Positions 1-6,100 of a stretch of DNA of 7,862 bases are shown here, one piece after another. Numbering within the stretch: the stretch's first letter is position 1; every line of letters starts with the position of its first letter. The DNA comes from Deltaproteobacteria bacterium (GTDB taxonomy: Bacteria > Desulfobacterota > GWC2-55-46), in NCBI GenBank assembly GCA_021825035.1, contig JAKAIQ010000096.1, positions 1 to 7,862 on the forward strand, given 5' to 3'. The translations under genes and the position numbers were made by a program. Under the pieces are notes generated by a model that made no database searches, was not told the origin of the DNA, and saw only the letters and a list, made by a program, of their open reading frames with translations.

Positions 1-506
1 GATCTGAATATGTGAGTATTGACATCGCCATTTACCCATTTTACAGTAGATCCTTTTTTTACAATAATGTTGTCAGGCTTAAAGAAATTTTTTTCAGTCC
101 CGGTAGGTTGCGGCGTCTCTATAATGTAAACCCCGATAACCGGAGCGGGTCTAACAGCCGAAGAGAGCTTGCTTTCAAAAATCTTCCTCTTGGCGCTTTT
201 CAGAGGTTCGTAATCCCCTGTCATATCCTTATAAACCTTGGCCATATATTCAGCCATGAAAAGCTTCGAAGCCCTGTCATCCTTTGATGTTGCCGGAAGC
301 ATGGCCTCATCTATCATCGACTTTATTTCCGCAGGAATATTATCCCTGTTTTCCTTGACTATGGATCCCATCCCGACGGCGTCATTTTTGTCATAGGCAT
401 CTATAAAACTTTTTGTAATTTCGGACCCGGCTGAAAAACATACGCCCGTAACGACAAAAACAGCTATTAAAGCGATGATCGGCGCGCAAACGAATCTTCT
501 CGGCAT
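1..506 (-). CDS. Exported protein with C-terminal cupredoxin-like domain, partial (3' end off window)
   Basis: Read on the minus strand from ATG 506, the frame stays open for 168 codons to the window edge. An SD-like GGGAGG (513-518) lies 6 nt upstream of the ATG. The N-terminus (MPRRF, then a hydrophobic run to about residue 24, then FSAGSE) is a Sec-type signal peptide. There is no good lipobox at Cys23, so the product is probably periplasmic or secreted. Residues 29-115 are charged, helical-looking and unrecognised. From about residue 122 the sequence becomes beta-rich and ends in a cupredoxin signature: FFKPDNIIVKKG (141-152), VKWVNGD (155-161), H165. In plastocyanin/azurin-like domains the residue at H165 is the first copper ligand; the Cys-His-Met half would lie beyond the edge. 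Copper binding and a redox role are therefore inference. The gene is divergent from the DUF2400 gene. Confidence 0.8.
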   Translation of the reverse strand, partial: MPRRFVCAPIIALIAVFVVTGVCFSAGSEITKSFIDAYDKNDAVGMGSIVKENRDNIPAEIKSMIDEAMLPATSKDDRASKLFMAEYMAKVYKDMTGDYEPLKSAKRKIFESKLSSAVRPAPVIGVYIIETPQPTGTEKNFFKPDNIIVKKGSTVKWVNGDVNTHIFR

Positions 507-654
507 GGCTTACCTCCCAAAATTTACCGCCCCGCAAATTTTAACATGAAATCCAGTACAAATTACTCTATTTTTTATATCATTAAATACTGAATAAAAA
601 ATTAGAAAAGAGTCCCGAAATGCGGTATCTTTTAGTGTGACGCGCAAGGCGTGT

Positions 655-660
655 TATTAT
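655..660 (+). promoter_or_regulatory. Weak candidate -10 element for the DUF2400 gene
   Basis: TATTAT matches the sigma-70 -10 consensus at five of six positions, but no convincing -35 lies 16-18 nt upstream (TTAGTG at 632-637 is poor). If it is used, transcription would start near 667. That would exclude a GTG start at 651 and agree with a start at 717. The rest of 507-650 is AT-rich and must hold the divergent promoters, but no clear match was found there. Confidence 0.25.
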
Positions 661-675
661 ATACGAGATCGGCCC

Positions 676-720
676 ATGGTAACAGAAAAAATAATGGGAA
701 TCGCCGAAACCGAGAGATGA
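676..720 (+). other. Possible 14-codon leader ORF overlapping the DUF2400 start (ATGA)
   Basis: A short frame, MVTEKIMGIAETER then TGA, ends at 718-720. Its stop codon overlaps the ATG at 717 in an ATGA arrangement, the classical geometry for translational coupling. The SD before 676 is weak (only GAG in the preceding bases), and a frame this short can arise by chance. It matters because the main gene also lacks a well-spaced SD, so coupling would give it a way to be translated. Confidence 0.2.
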
Positions 721-1571
721 TAAACAAAACTGTCAAAATCCATCTGGAGAGGCTTTACAGGACCTTTGACTTGAGATTTCTTTCCTCCGACCCTCTCCAG
801 TTCGTACACAGGTTCAAAAGAAAAGAGGATCGCGAGACAGTGGGCCTCATGGCTTCAAGCCTTGCGTACGGGAGAGTGGAAGGCATAAAAAAAAGCATAG
901 AAAAAGCGCTTGCCGTCATGGGGGACTCCCCGCATCTCTTTGTAAAGAAGTTCAGTAGCCGGCAAGCGCGGCTTTTTTCCGGTTTTGTTCACCGTTTCAA
1001 CGACGGGAAAGACATAAGCTGCCTTATCTACTTCATGCGGCAGATGATAGAAAAAAACGGATCGATCGAAGAATTTTTCTTAAAAGGGTATTCTCCGGAT
1101 GACAAAAACATAAAAAATGCCCTTATTTCCTTCTCTCAGCGGGCGCTCGAGTTGGACACCGGCGGGATTTACGGGAATGGGCTGCCTTTAAACGCCGGCG
1201 TAAAGTTCTTTTTCCCCACCCCCTCGAACGGAAGCCCATGCAAGAGGCTTAACCTCTATCTCAGATGGATGGTTCGCAGAGGCGATAAACTTGACATGGG
1301 CCTTTGGAAAGAGATAAATCCATCAAAGCTCATAATCCCCCTTGATACGCACATAGCGCGAATCTCGAAGAATATCGGCCTTACGAAGCGTTCGACGCCG
1401 GACTGGAAAATGGCGGAGGAGATTACCGAAACGCTTAAAGAACTCGATCCGGTTGATCCGGTTAAATATGATTTTGCCCTTTGCAGGCTGGGTATCCTTG
1501 ACAAGTGCCCGCGGCGCGCCGACTCGCAGAAATGCGCGGACTGCATGCTCAAAAAAATCTGCGTCCTTTAA
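717..1571 (+). CDS. DUF2400 / TIGR02757 family protein, putative divergent HhH-GPD DNA glycosylase with Fe-S cluster
   Basis: This 284-residue protein matches the uncharacterised DUF2400 (TIGR02757) family. Typical blocks are HLERLYRTFD (9-18), SSDPLQFVHRF (23-33), ASSLAYGRVEGI (46-57), GSPCKRLNLYLRWMVR (172-187), LIIPLDTHIARI (205-216) and DPVDPVKYDFALCRLGI (244-260). The C-terminus has Cys264, 273, 276 and 282 (Cx8Cx2Cx5C), like the [4Fe-4S] loop of endonuclease III (Cx6Cx2Cx5C). LDTH matches the VDTH that carries the catalytic Asp in HhH-GPD glycosylases, and Lys176, 34 residues before Asp210, could be the catalytic Lys. Glycosylase activity is inference; no substrate is claimed. ATG 717 is preferred to the in-frame GTG at 651 because family homology begins there and the upstream 22 residues are low-complexity and basic. 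Its SD is poor (GAGAG directly abutting the start). Confidence 0.85.
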   Translation: MINKTVKIHLERLYRTFDLRFLSSDPLQFVHRFKRKEDRETVGLMASSLAYGRVEGIKKSIEKALAVMGDSPHLFVKKFSSRQARLFSGFVHRFNDGKDISCLIYFMRQMIEKNGSIEEFFLKGYSPDDKNIKNALISFSQRALELDTGGIYGNGLPLNAGVKFFFPTPSNGSPCKRLNLYLRWMVRRGDKLDMGLWKEINPSKLIIPLDTHIARISKNIGLTKRSTPDWKMAEEITETLKELDPVDPVKYDFALCRLGILDKCPRRADSQKCADCMLKKICVL

Positions 1572-1615
1572 GTTTAGGACTTGCATCGCGCTCATGGTCT
1601 TTCAATGAAAATCCT

Positions 1616-1644
1616 TTGACAGAACGGCGTGGATGGTATAACAT
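1616..1644 (+). promoter_or_regulatory. Sigma-70-like promoter upstream of the polyprenyl synthase gene
   Basis: TTGACA (1616-1621) is a perfect -35. Two overlapping -10 candidates follow: TATAAC (1637-1642), a five-of-six match at a 15-nt spacer, and TAACAT (1639-1644), a four-of-six match at the optimal 17-nt spacer. Transcription would start near 1650, leaving a leader of about 150 nt before the start at 1802. The leader shows only weak inverted repeats (ATCGAA at 1741-1746 with a matching TTCGAT about 30 nt on), with no recognisable riboswitch or attenuator. Confidence 0.55.
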
Positions 1645-1801
1645 TTATGCCGAAATCGCCGTATAAAATTCACGCCGGCCTGAATAACCCTAAATCTACG
1701 GTTTTTGCGGCGTCGGCAGAAAAGACCCTGATTTTCCGACATCGAATAGCCCGGCACATCGGACATTCTGAACTTTCGATCAGCAAAAAAACGGAGTCGA
1801 G

Positions 1802-2776
1802 ATGCAGATCCAAGAGGTATTTGACCTCATAAAAGACGACATAAAAAAGGTGGAAGCAGGGTTTAAGAAAGACCTTAATTCCGATGTTTATCTCATAAGC
1901 AAGGTAGGAGAGTACATTCTCAACAGCGGCGGAAAAAGATTCAGGCCGATGATCATGCTCCTTTGCGCGAGGCTCTGCAATTACATTGGTGACAAGCATA
2001 TCCCTCTTGCAGGCGTGGTCGAGTTCATTCATACCGCAACGCTTCTGCATGATGACGTGGTCGATAACGCCCATTTAAGAAGGGGCAACGCCTCGGCCAA
2101 CAAGGTCTGGGGCGACGGCGCAAGCATACTTGTCGGCGATTACCTGCTGTCGAAGGCTTTTTCACTGGCCGTCAAGAATGGCGATATGCGGATTTTAAGC
2201 GTTCTATCGGATACCACCACTCGTATGGCCGAAGGCGAGGTCCTGCAACTCCTCAAGCACAGCGACGCGGACACCACGGAGAGGGAATACCTCGATGTCG
2301 TCATCAATAAAACAGCGGTGCTGATATCGGCGGCCTCACGGATAGCCGGCATACTCGGCGAAGTTTCGCTTGAAAAGGAGGTCGCGCTGGCCAATTACGG
2401 AATGGGCCTCGGCACGGCATACCAGCTCATGGACGATTGTCTGGATTACACGTCCACCGACGAGGACCTCGGCAAATCAATAGGAAATGACCTTCGGGAA
2501 GGCAAAGTTACAATGCCCCTTATCCATGCTTCAAAAAAATCGACCGGGACTGAAAAGGAGCTTATAAGAAAGGCTGTCGAGGCGGATGAGCTTACTGATT
2601 CCAGGCTGCAAGAGATAGTCGGCATAATCAATAAATACGACGGCATAGAATACACAATAAACAGAGCCAGATCTTATGTCGAAGAGTCGAAAAGAAACCT
2701 TGAACTCTTTGAGCCTGACATTGAAAGGGCGGCGCTCATGGCCGTAGGCGACTTCGTGATAGACCGGACATATTAG
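1802..2776 (+). CDS. ispB: Long-chain trans-polyprenyl diphosphate synthase (octaprenyl/heptaprenyl type)
   Basis: This 324-residue isoprenoid synthase has about the length of E. coli IspB. It joins isopentenyl diphosphate units to an allylic primer, giving the side-chain precursor of menaquinone or ubiquinone in the cytosol. Visible motifs: GGKRFRP (43-49), first Asp-rich motif LLHDDVVD (81-88; Asp84, 85, 88) followed by LRRG, KTA (170-172), and second Asp-rich motif QLMDDCLDY (208-216; Asp211, 212, 215) with GKSIGNDLREGK (224-235) binding diphosphate through Mg2+. The residues four and five before the first Asp-rich motif are Thr80 and Ala79. Small residues there favour long products rather than C15 or C20; exact chain length cannot be read. 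The start is supported by GGAG (1793-1796), 5 nt before the ATG. A strong promoter-like sequence lies 160 nt upstream. The gene nth follows after 65 nt and may be co-transcribed. Confidence 0.93.
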   Translation: MQIQEVFDLIKDDIKKVEAGFKKDLNSDVYLISKVGEYILNSGGKRFRPMIMLLCARLCNYIGDKHIPLAGVVEFIHTATLLHDDVVDNAHLRRGNASANKVWGDGASILVGDYLLSKAFSLAVKNGDMRILSVLSDTTTRMAEGEVLQLLKHSDADTTEREYLDVVINKTAVLISAASRIAGILGEVSLEKEVALANYGMGLGTAYQLMDDCLDYTSTDEDLGKSIGNDLREGKVTMPLIHASKKSTGTEKELIRKAVEADELTDSRLQEIVGIINKYDGIEYTINRARSYVEESKRNLELFEPDIERAALMAVGDFVIDRTY

Positions 2777-2841
2777 CCAAAATTATCTTTCTGTGCAATA
2801 ATGGAGAATGAAATGCAATAAACCACGGTCGGCTCATATTA

Positions 2842-3516
2842 ATGGAAAAGAAGGCTAAAAAAATCCTCGATATCCTCGAACAGGAATTCCCCGGCGTTCG
2901 GCCGGCGCTTGTTTTTTCAACCCCTCTTGAACTTCTCATAGCTACGATGCTCTCGGCGCAGACGACCGACAGGCACGTTAACACGGTAACCGAAAAACTT
3001 TTCAAAAAGTACAAAACCGCCGATGATTATGACAGGGCGAGCCTTGCAGAGATCGAAAAAAGCATAAATTCAGTAAATTTTTACAGAAATAAGGCCAGAA
3101 GCATAAAAGGCTGCTGTAAAAAACTCGTCGAGGAATTCGGCGGTGAAGTGCCGCAGACCATCGATGAACTTACTCTTCTTCCGGGCGTCGGCAGAAAAAC
3201 CGCCAATATAGTCCTTGGCAACGCCTTCGGCAAAAACGCACTTGCCGTGGACACGCACGTAAAACGGGTGGCGAAACGGCTCGGCCTGACGGAGTCGGAA
3301 GACCCTGATGAAGTCGAAAAGGACCTTTGCAAGATCATACCGGAAGACAGATGGACCAAGACAACCCACCTCTTCATCGTTCACGGTAGAAAAACCTGCA
3401 AGGCAAAGAATCCTTTGTGCGAAGTCTGCCCGGTCAATGACTACTGCGATTATTTCAAGACAGTCTATCTGAAAAAAAAAGATAATTCTCGCCTGATATC
3501 TCAGCGCAACCTGTAA
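2842..3516 (+). CDS. nth: Endonuclease III, DNA glycosylase/AP lyase
   Basis: This 224-residue protein is a complete endonuclease III. It excises oxidised pyrimidines and cleaves the resulting abasic site by beta-elimination during base excision repair. Signatures in order: MLSAQTTD (36-43) in the lesion-recognition region, helix-hairpin-helix LPGVGRKTAN (113-122) with catalytic Lys119, VDTHVKRV (136-143) with catalytic Asp137 eighteen residues later, and the C-terminal [4Fe-4S] ligands Cys186, Cys193, Cys196 and Cys202 (Cx6Cx2Cx5C). The tail after the cluster is longer than in E. coli Nth, basic, and encoded partly by a run of nine A (3472-3480). The ATG has no clear SD; the 65-nt gap after the polyprenyl synthase gene suggests read-through transcription. 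Confidence 0.95.
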   Translation: MEKKAKKILDILEQEFPGVRPALVFSTPLELLIATMLSAQTTDRHVNTVTEKLFKKYKTADDYDRASLAEIEKSINSVNFYRNKARSIKGCCKKLVEEFGGEVPQTIDELTLLPGVGRKTANIVLGNAFGKNALAVDTHVKRVAKRLGLTESEDPDEVEKDLCKIIPEDRWTKTTHLFIVHGRKTCKAKNPLCEVCPVNDYCDYFKTVYLKKKDNSRLISQRNL

Positions 3517-3519
3517 AGT

Positions 3520-3549
3520 ACGTCACGCATGACGTGCGTCGTTCTTTTT
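3520..3549 (+). terminator. Candidate intrinsic terminator after nth
   Basis: Just after the nth stop codon, ACGTCA (3520-3525) and TGACGT (3530-3535) form a perfect 6-bp stem with a CGCA loop. An alternative 5-bp stem, ACGCA/TGCGT, ends at 3539. A T-rich run TTCTTTTT (3542-3549) follows. The offset between the first stem and the T-run is longer than ideal and the stem is short, so termination may be weak. The rest of the 196-bp gap up to 3712 shows no clear promoter. Confidence 0.4.
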
Positions 3550-3712
3550 AAAAAAGTCATTTAAGACCTCCGGCCACAAACAGCGGCGAATTTCGTGACC
3601 TGAAAAAACTTCATGTTGGCGTTCAAATAATTGTGCTATCCGGACGTTGGCGGAAGATAAAAGCTTATAAGTAAACATTGCCTCAGACCTCTGAAATGCT
3701 TATGGAGGGAAT

Positions 3713-4108
3713 ATGGACAGGTTCTTTATAGACCGTGGCGGAAAGGTGGAAGAGTATGCCGGGAAAAAGGAGAAGCGTAACGTGGGATTTCCGGTCTGCC
3801 TTTATCTAAAATACGGAGAAGATCAAACGGTCACCTGCTATGATTTCATATTGAACATGAGCATGTCGGGTATTTTTATAAAGACGGACGCGAACATCTC
3901 TCCGGGATCAAGGGTGTTCATGCGCTTTTACATACCGCCGGGGGAAAAGATTCTCGGTGAGTTTTCTGGAGAGGTCGTAAACGTCAACAGGGATGGCTCT
4001 TATCCAAGAGGAGTCAGCCTGAAATTCATCGATTATGAGCCGGGCGATCTTCAGAAGTTCGAGGATTTTCTGGAAGGCAAGCGCCATCTTTTTGATGACA
4101 AAGCCTGA
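3713..4108 (+). CDS. Single-domain PilZ protein (myxobacterial TIGR02266-like), putative c-di-GMP receptor
   Basis: This 131-residue cytosolic protein is a stand-alone PilZ domain. Such domains bind cyclic di-GMP and pass the signal to motility, polysaccharide or transcription partners. The pattern FPVCLYLKY (26-34), ILNMSMSGIFIKT (46-58), ISPGSRVFMRFYIP (62-75), GEVVNVN (86-92) and RGVSLKFID (99-107) resembles the TIGR02266 PilZ class common in deltaproteobacteria. The [D/N]xSxxG motif is intact (Asn48, Ser50, Gly53). In the RxxxR motif only the second Arg is kept (Arg22); the first position is Lys18. The start has a strong SD, GGAGG (3704-3708), 4 nt upstream. No signal peptide or second domain is present. 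It ends 30 nt before a convergent pseudogene, and no partner gene is visible. Confidence 0.8.
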   Translation: MDRFFIDRGGKVEEYAGKKEKRNVGFPVCLYLKYGEDQTVTCYDFILNMSMSGIFIKTDANISPGSRVFMRFYIPPGEKILGEFSGEVVNVNRDGSYPRGVSLKFIDYEPGDLQKFEDFLEGKRHLFDDKA

Positions 4109-4138
4109 TATGGTCTCTGCGCAGAAAAACTCCGAGGG

Positions 4139-4513
4139 TCAGGAGATATCGTCCTTGAAGAGGTCTACCTCTGAAATACCCGTCGATTCCTCTTCATTGT
4201 GATCTATTTTCTCAAAACTATTCCTGAATTTATTATATGTATATACGGCCCCGGTGCCGATATCATAATACCAGCCGTGGATGTTGACCTTCCCTTCCTT
4301 CAACGCCTCGTTTGCCTGCGAATATGTTTTAAGGTTTTCCCGTTGCCGCACGAATACGAGGATGGCTAATTAGATCGCTGCGGCAGTGCACGTCTTCTTG
4401 TGAAGAGGGTTGTTAGCCGGGACTATGTTGCCCACGTTCCCTACGACAAACAGCTCGCCTACCCTGCTCTGCGTTATATTGTTGGGCGATGATATTGCGA
4501 AAGGATAACTGCA
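4139..4513 (-). pseudogene. Decayed beta-class carbonic anhydrase remnant
   Basis: On the minus strand one frame reads from about 4513 to a stop at 4139-4141. The first part, ITQSRVGELFVVGNVGNIVP (codons from 4477), matches the beta-carbonic anhydrase block after the CxDSR motif, with Gly replacing the usual Arg of VxRN. It continues as TAAAI, then an in-frame TAA (4370-4372) where the family has Glu (AAIEYAV), then LAILVFV. The next residues, RQRENLKTY with ALKEGKVNIHGWYYDIGTG, are the family's C-terminal block. About 80 residues between these blocks, including the HxxC zinc ligands, are missing, and the N-terminus with the other zinc Cys/Asp is absent or unrecognisable. An active enzyme would hydrate CO2 to bicarbonate; this one cannot. 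A 70-codon open frame starting at GTG 4349-4351 covers only the tail and is unlikely to be a separate gene. Confidence 0.85.
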
Positions 4514-4527
4514 GTTCAGCCGCTTTC

Positions 4528-5784
4528 TTAGAAAAGCCTTATCTGCGGCGCGCTGCCCGGAGCCGCGACTTCATTACCACGAAATATTTCAATCTTCCCG
4601 AATTCCCCGTCAAATCCCGGGGTAATATTGACGTCTCCGTTGCGCATCCTGGCGATCGCCTCAGCCACCTTCGCGCCGGAGAGCCTGTCGATTTCACATT
4701 GAGGCATATTGAGCAGTATGTCAAACTCCGGGGATTCGGCAACAAGCCTTTTGTATGATCTCTTCACCTTGACGGAATTTACACCGCAGTCAAGCGATTG
4801 GGCCAATATCTCGTCAAGCGGGATAATATGCCTGGCCGGTATGGCATTCTCCGGTATGAAGCCAAGCGGCCTGTCGGCCAATTCCAGCACCCTGCTCATC
4901 ACTCCCACGGTTACTTCTTTGCCGCAAACGGAGCAAATCCTGCCCGCCCTCGACGTCTCGTCCGGCGAGAGGCGTACTCCGCATTCCCTGTGTCCGTCAT
5001 AATGGTATTTTCCTTCTTCAGGAAAGAATTCGATTGTAAACAGGAATTTTTCGATGTCCTTTTCCTTAATTATCTTCGTTATCTCATGATAATCGAGGTT
5101 GCAATCGAATACGTTGGCCTCCCTCCCGAGCTTGGAGGGGGAGTGGGCGTCAGAGTTCGAAATGAGCGTAATCCCGTCGAGACCGGAAAGCCCCCAGTTC
5201 ATTTGCGGGTCTGAGGAAAGACCGGTCTCGATGGCATGGATATGCTTTGCGTAATCCCCGAAACACTCCTCGATCGAATCAAAACCGGATTTGCTCCCGA
5301 AGATGGAGAACCATGGGGTCCATGCGTGGGCCGGCACGAGCATCGCGTCCGGTGAAGAGTCGAGAACGATCTTTATCAGGTCCTGCGATGAGAAACCGAA
5401 GATCGGCCTTCCGTCCGAGTTGATGTTGCCTAATTTCGCGAAAGCCGAGTTCATCTTTTTCACCGCCTCGATGGAAGGCGCGAAGATGAGATTATGTACC
5501 CTCCTGGTCTTGCCTCCCTGCGAATAGATATTGCTTACCTCGGCGGTCAGCATGAATCGGACCGGATTCTTGCCGCCTCCCGTCCTTAACGCGAATAGCC
5601 CGCGTCCGTCGGGTTCGAGCTTCTCTTCAATAGAGGCAAGGTGCGCGGGATGGGTGAAATCTCCGGTGCCGAGAAGATTTATACCTTTAAGCCCCGCCCA
5701 TAGCGAAAGCGAATCAAGGTTCATCTCCCTGCTCGTGGCCCTTGAGTAACGACTATGGATGTGAAGGTCGGCTATTATGCGCAT
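4528..5784 (-). CDS. Endonuclease Q family PHP-domain protein (TIGR00375), DNA repair
   Basis: This 418-residue protein matches the family typified by archaeal endonuclease Q, which nicks DNA 5' of deaminated bases and abasic sites. The N-terminal PHP metallophosphoesterase domain shows ADLHIHSRYSRA (5-16; Asp6, His8, His10), GTGDFTHP (39-46), Glu82, His97, PAHAWTPW (151-158) and SDAH (211-214), the expected metal ligands. A zinc-finger region follows: GHRECGV (264-270) and CSVCGKEVTVGV (284-295), with His265/Cys268 and Cys284/Cys287 as likely ligands, then the family block SRVLELADRP (297-306). The C-terminal region (about 365-405) has the helical NMPQCEIDRLSGAKVAEA type segment. The start at ATG 5784 fits homology; AAGGAG (5797-5802) lies 12 nt upstream, rather far. 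An alternative TTG at 5817 would add 11 residues. Function is assigned by family; substrate preference in bacteria is less certain. Confidence 0.85.
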   Translation of the reverse strand: MRIIADLHIHSRYSRATSREMNLDSLSLWAGLKGINLLGTGDFTHPAHLASIEEKLEPDGRGLFALRTGGGKNPVRFMLTAEVSNIYSQGGKTRRVHNLIFAPSIEAVKKMNSAFAKLGNINSDGRPIFGFSSQDLIKIVLDSSPDAMLVPAHAWTPWFSIFGSKSGFDSIEECFGDYAKHIHAIETGLSSDPQMNWGLSGLDGITLISNSDAHSPSKLGREANVFDCNLDYHEITKIIKEKDIEKFLFTIEFFPEEGKYHYDGHRECGVRLSPDETSRAGRICSVCGKEVTVGVMSRVLELADRPLGFIPENAIPARHIIPLDEILAQSLDCGVNSVKVKRSYKRLVAESPEFDILLNMPQCEIDRLSGAKVAEAIARMRNGDVNITPGFDGEFGKIEIFRGNEVAAPGSAPQIRLF

Positions 5785-6100
5785 GGCTTGATCTATCTCC
5801 TTAATCAACCGCTTCAACGATAAACTTTCTGCAGGCGCACTATTGCGACGACTTGCCGTCTCTTTTTAATGGCAGGCCACCGCTTGGCCTTTCATCCCTT
5901 ATTGAAGAATCAGTCATAAATGGCAAAGATTCTTCATGGCTGGGAACAGCCTCCTGTTTTCCAAGCCCGTCTTCGATAAGGAAGAAATTGCGCAGGACCT
6001 CATGCATGCCTGGAAAATAACCCCATAGGGTCCTGCTTCCAGCGCCATGGATTTAATGGATTTGCGGATGACTTTATCACAAAAGCGCGCCTGCGGAAAG
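5785..6100. other. 316-bp gap between fabI and the EndoQ gene: no confident gene
   Basis: No recognisable gene lies here. On the minus strand a 55-codon frame (ATG 6005-6007 to TAG 5840-5842) reads MHEVLRNFFLIEDGLGKQEA and ends LPLKRDGKSSQ. Its codon pattern looks protein-like, but it has no usable SD and no family was recognised. A second minus frame from the end of fabI toward 5914 (FCDKVIRKSIKSMALEAG and so on) looks plausible only in its first half, upstream of the 55-codon frame. The two together could be a frameshifted remnant, or both could be chance. The SD for the EndoQ gene sits at 5797-5802. Confidence 0.4.
5874..5890. repeat. Perfect 6-bp inverted repeat (hairpin) in the fabI-EndoQ gap
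   Basis: AGGCCA (5874-5879) and TGGCCT (5885-5890) are exact reverse complements around a 5-nt loop. On the minus strand, the direction of both flanking genes, the stem is followed by GCCATTAAAAAG and not by a T-run, so it is not a standard intrinsic terminator. It could be a processing or stabilising hairpin, or chance. Confidence 0.35.

Noticed and set aside
651..716. Extending the DUF2400 protein to a GTG start at 651
   Set aside because: The added 22 residues are basic, low-complexity and outside family homology; AAGG directly abuts the GTG, too close for an SD; and a candidate -10 overlaps this stretch.
1629..1832. 67-codon plus-strand frame before the polyprenyl synthase
   Set aside because: It begins inside the predicted promoter, overlaps the well-supported synthase start in another phase, and shows no recognisable domain.
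3616..3635. Possible sigma-54 promoter upstream of the PilZ gene (TTGGC ... TTGTGC)
   Set aside because: The GG and GC elements are 14 nt apart rather than the required 10.
4116..4125. Palindrome TCTGCGCAGA between the PilZ gene and the carbonic anhydrase remnant as a terminator
   Set aside because: The palindrome has no loop room, leaving only a 3-bp stem if folded. The A-run on one side is suggestive but not enough.
5785..5817. TTG start at 5817 for the EndoQ protein
   Set aside because: ATG 5784 begins right at the conserved MRIIADLHIH block, and the SD-like AAGGAG lies inside the longer version.
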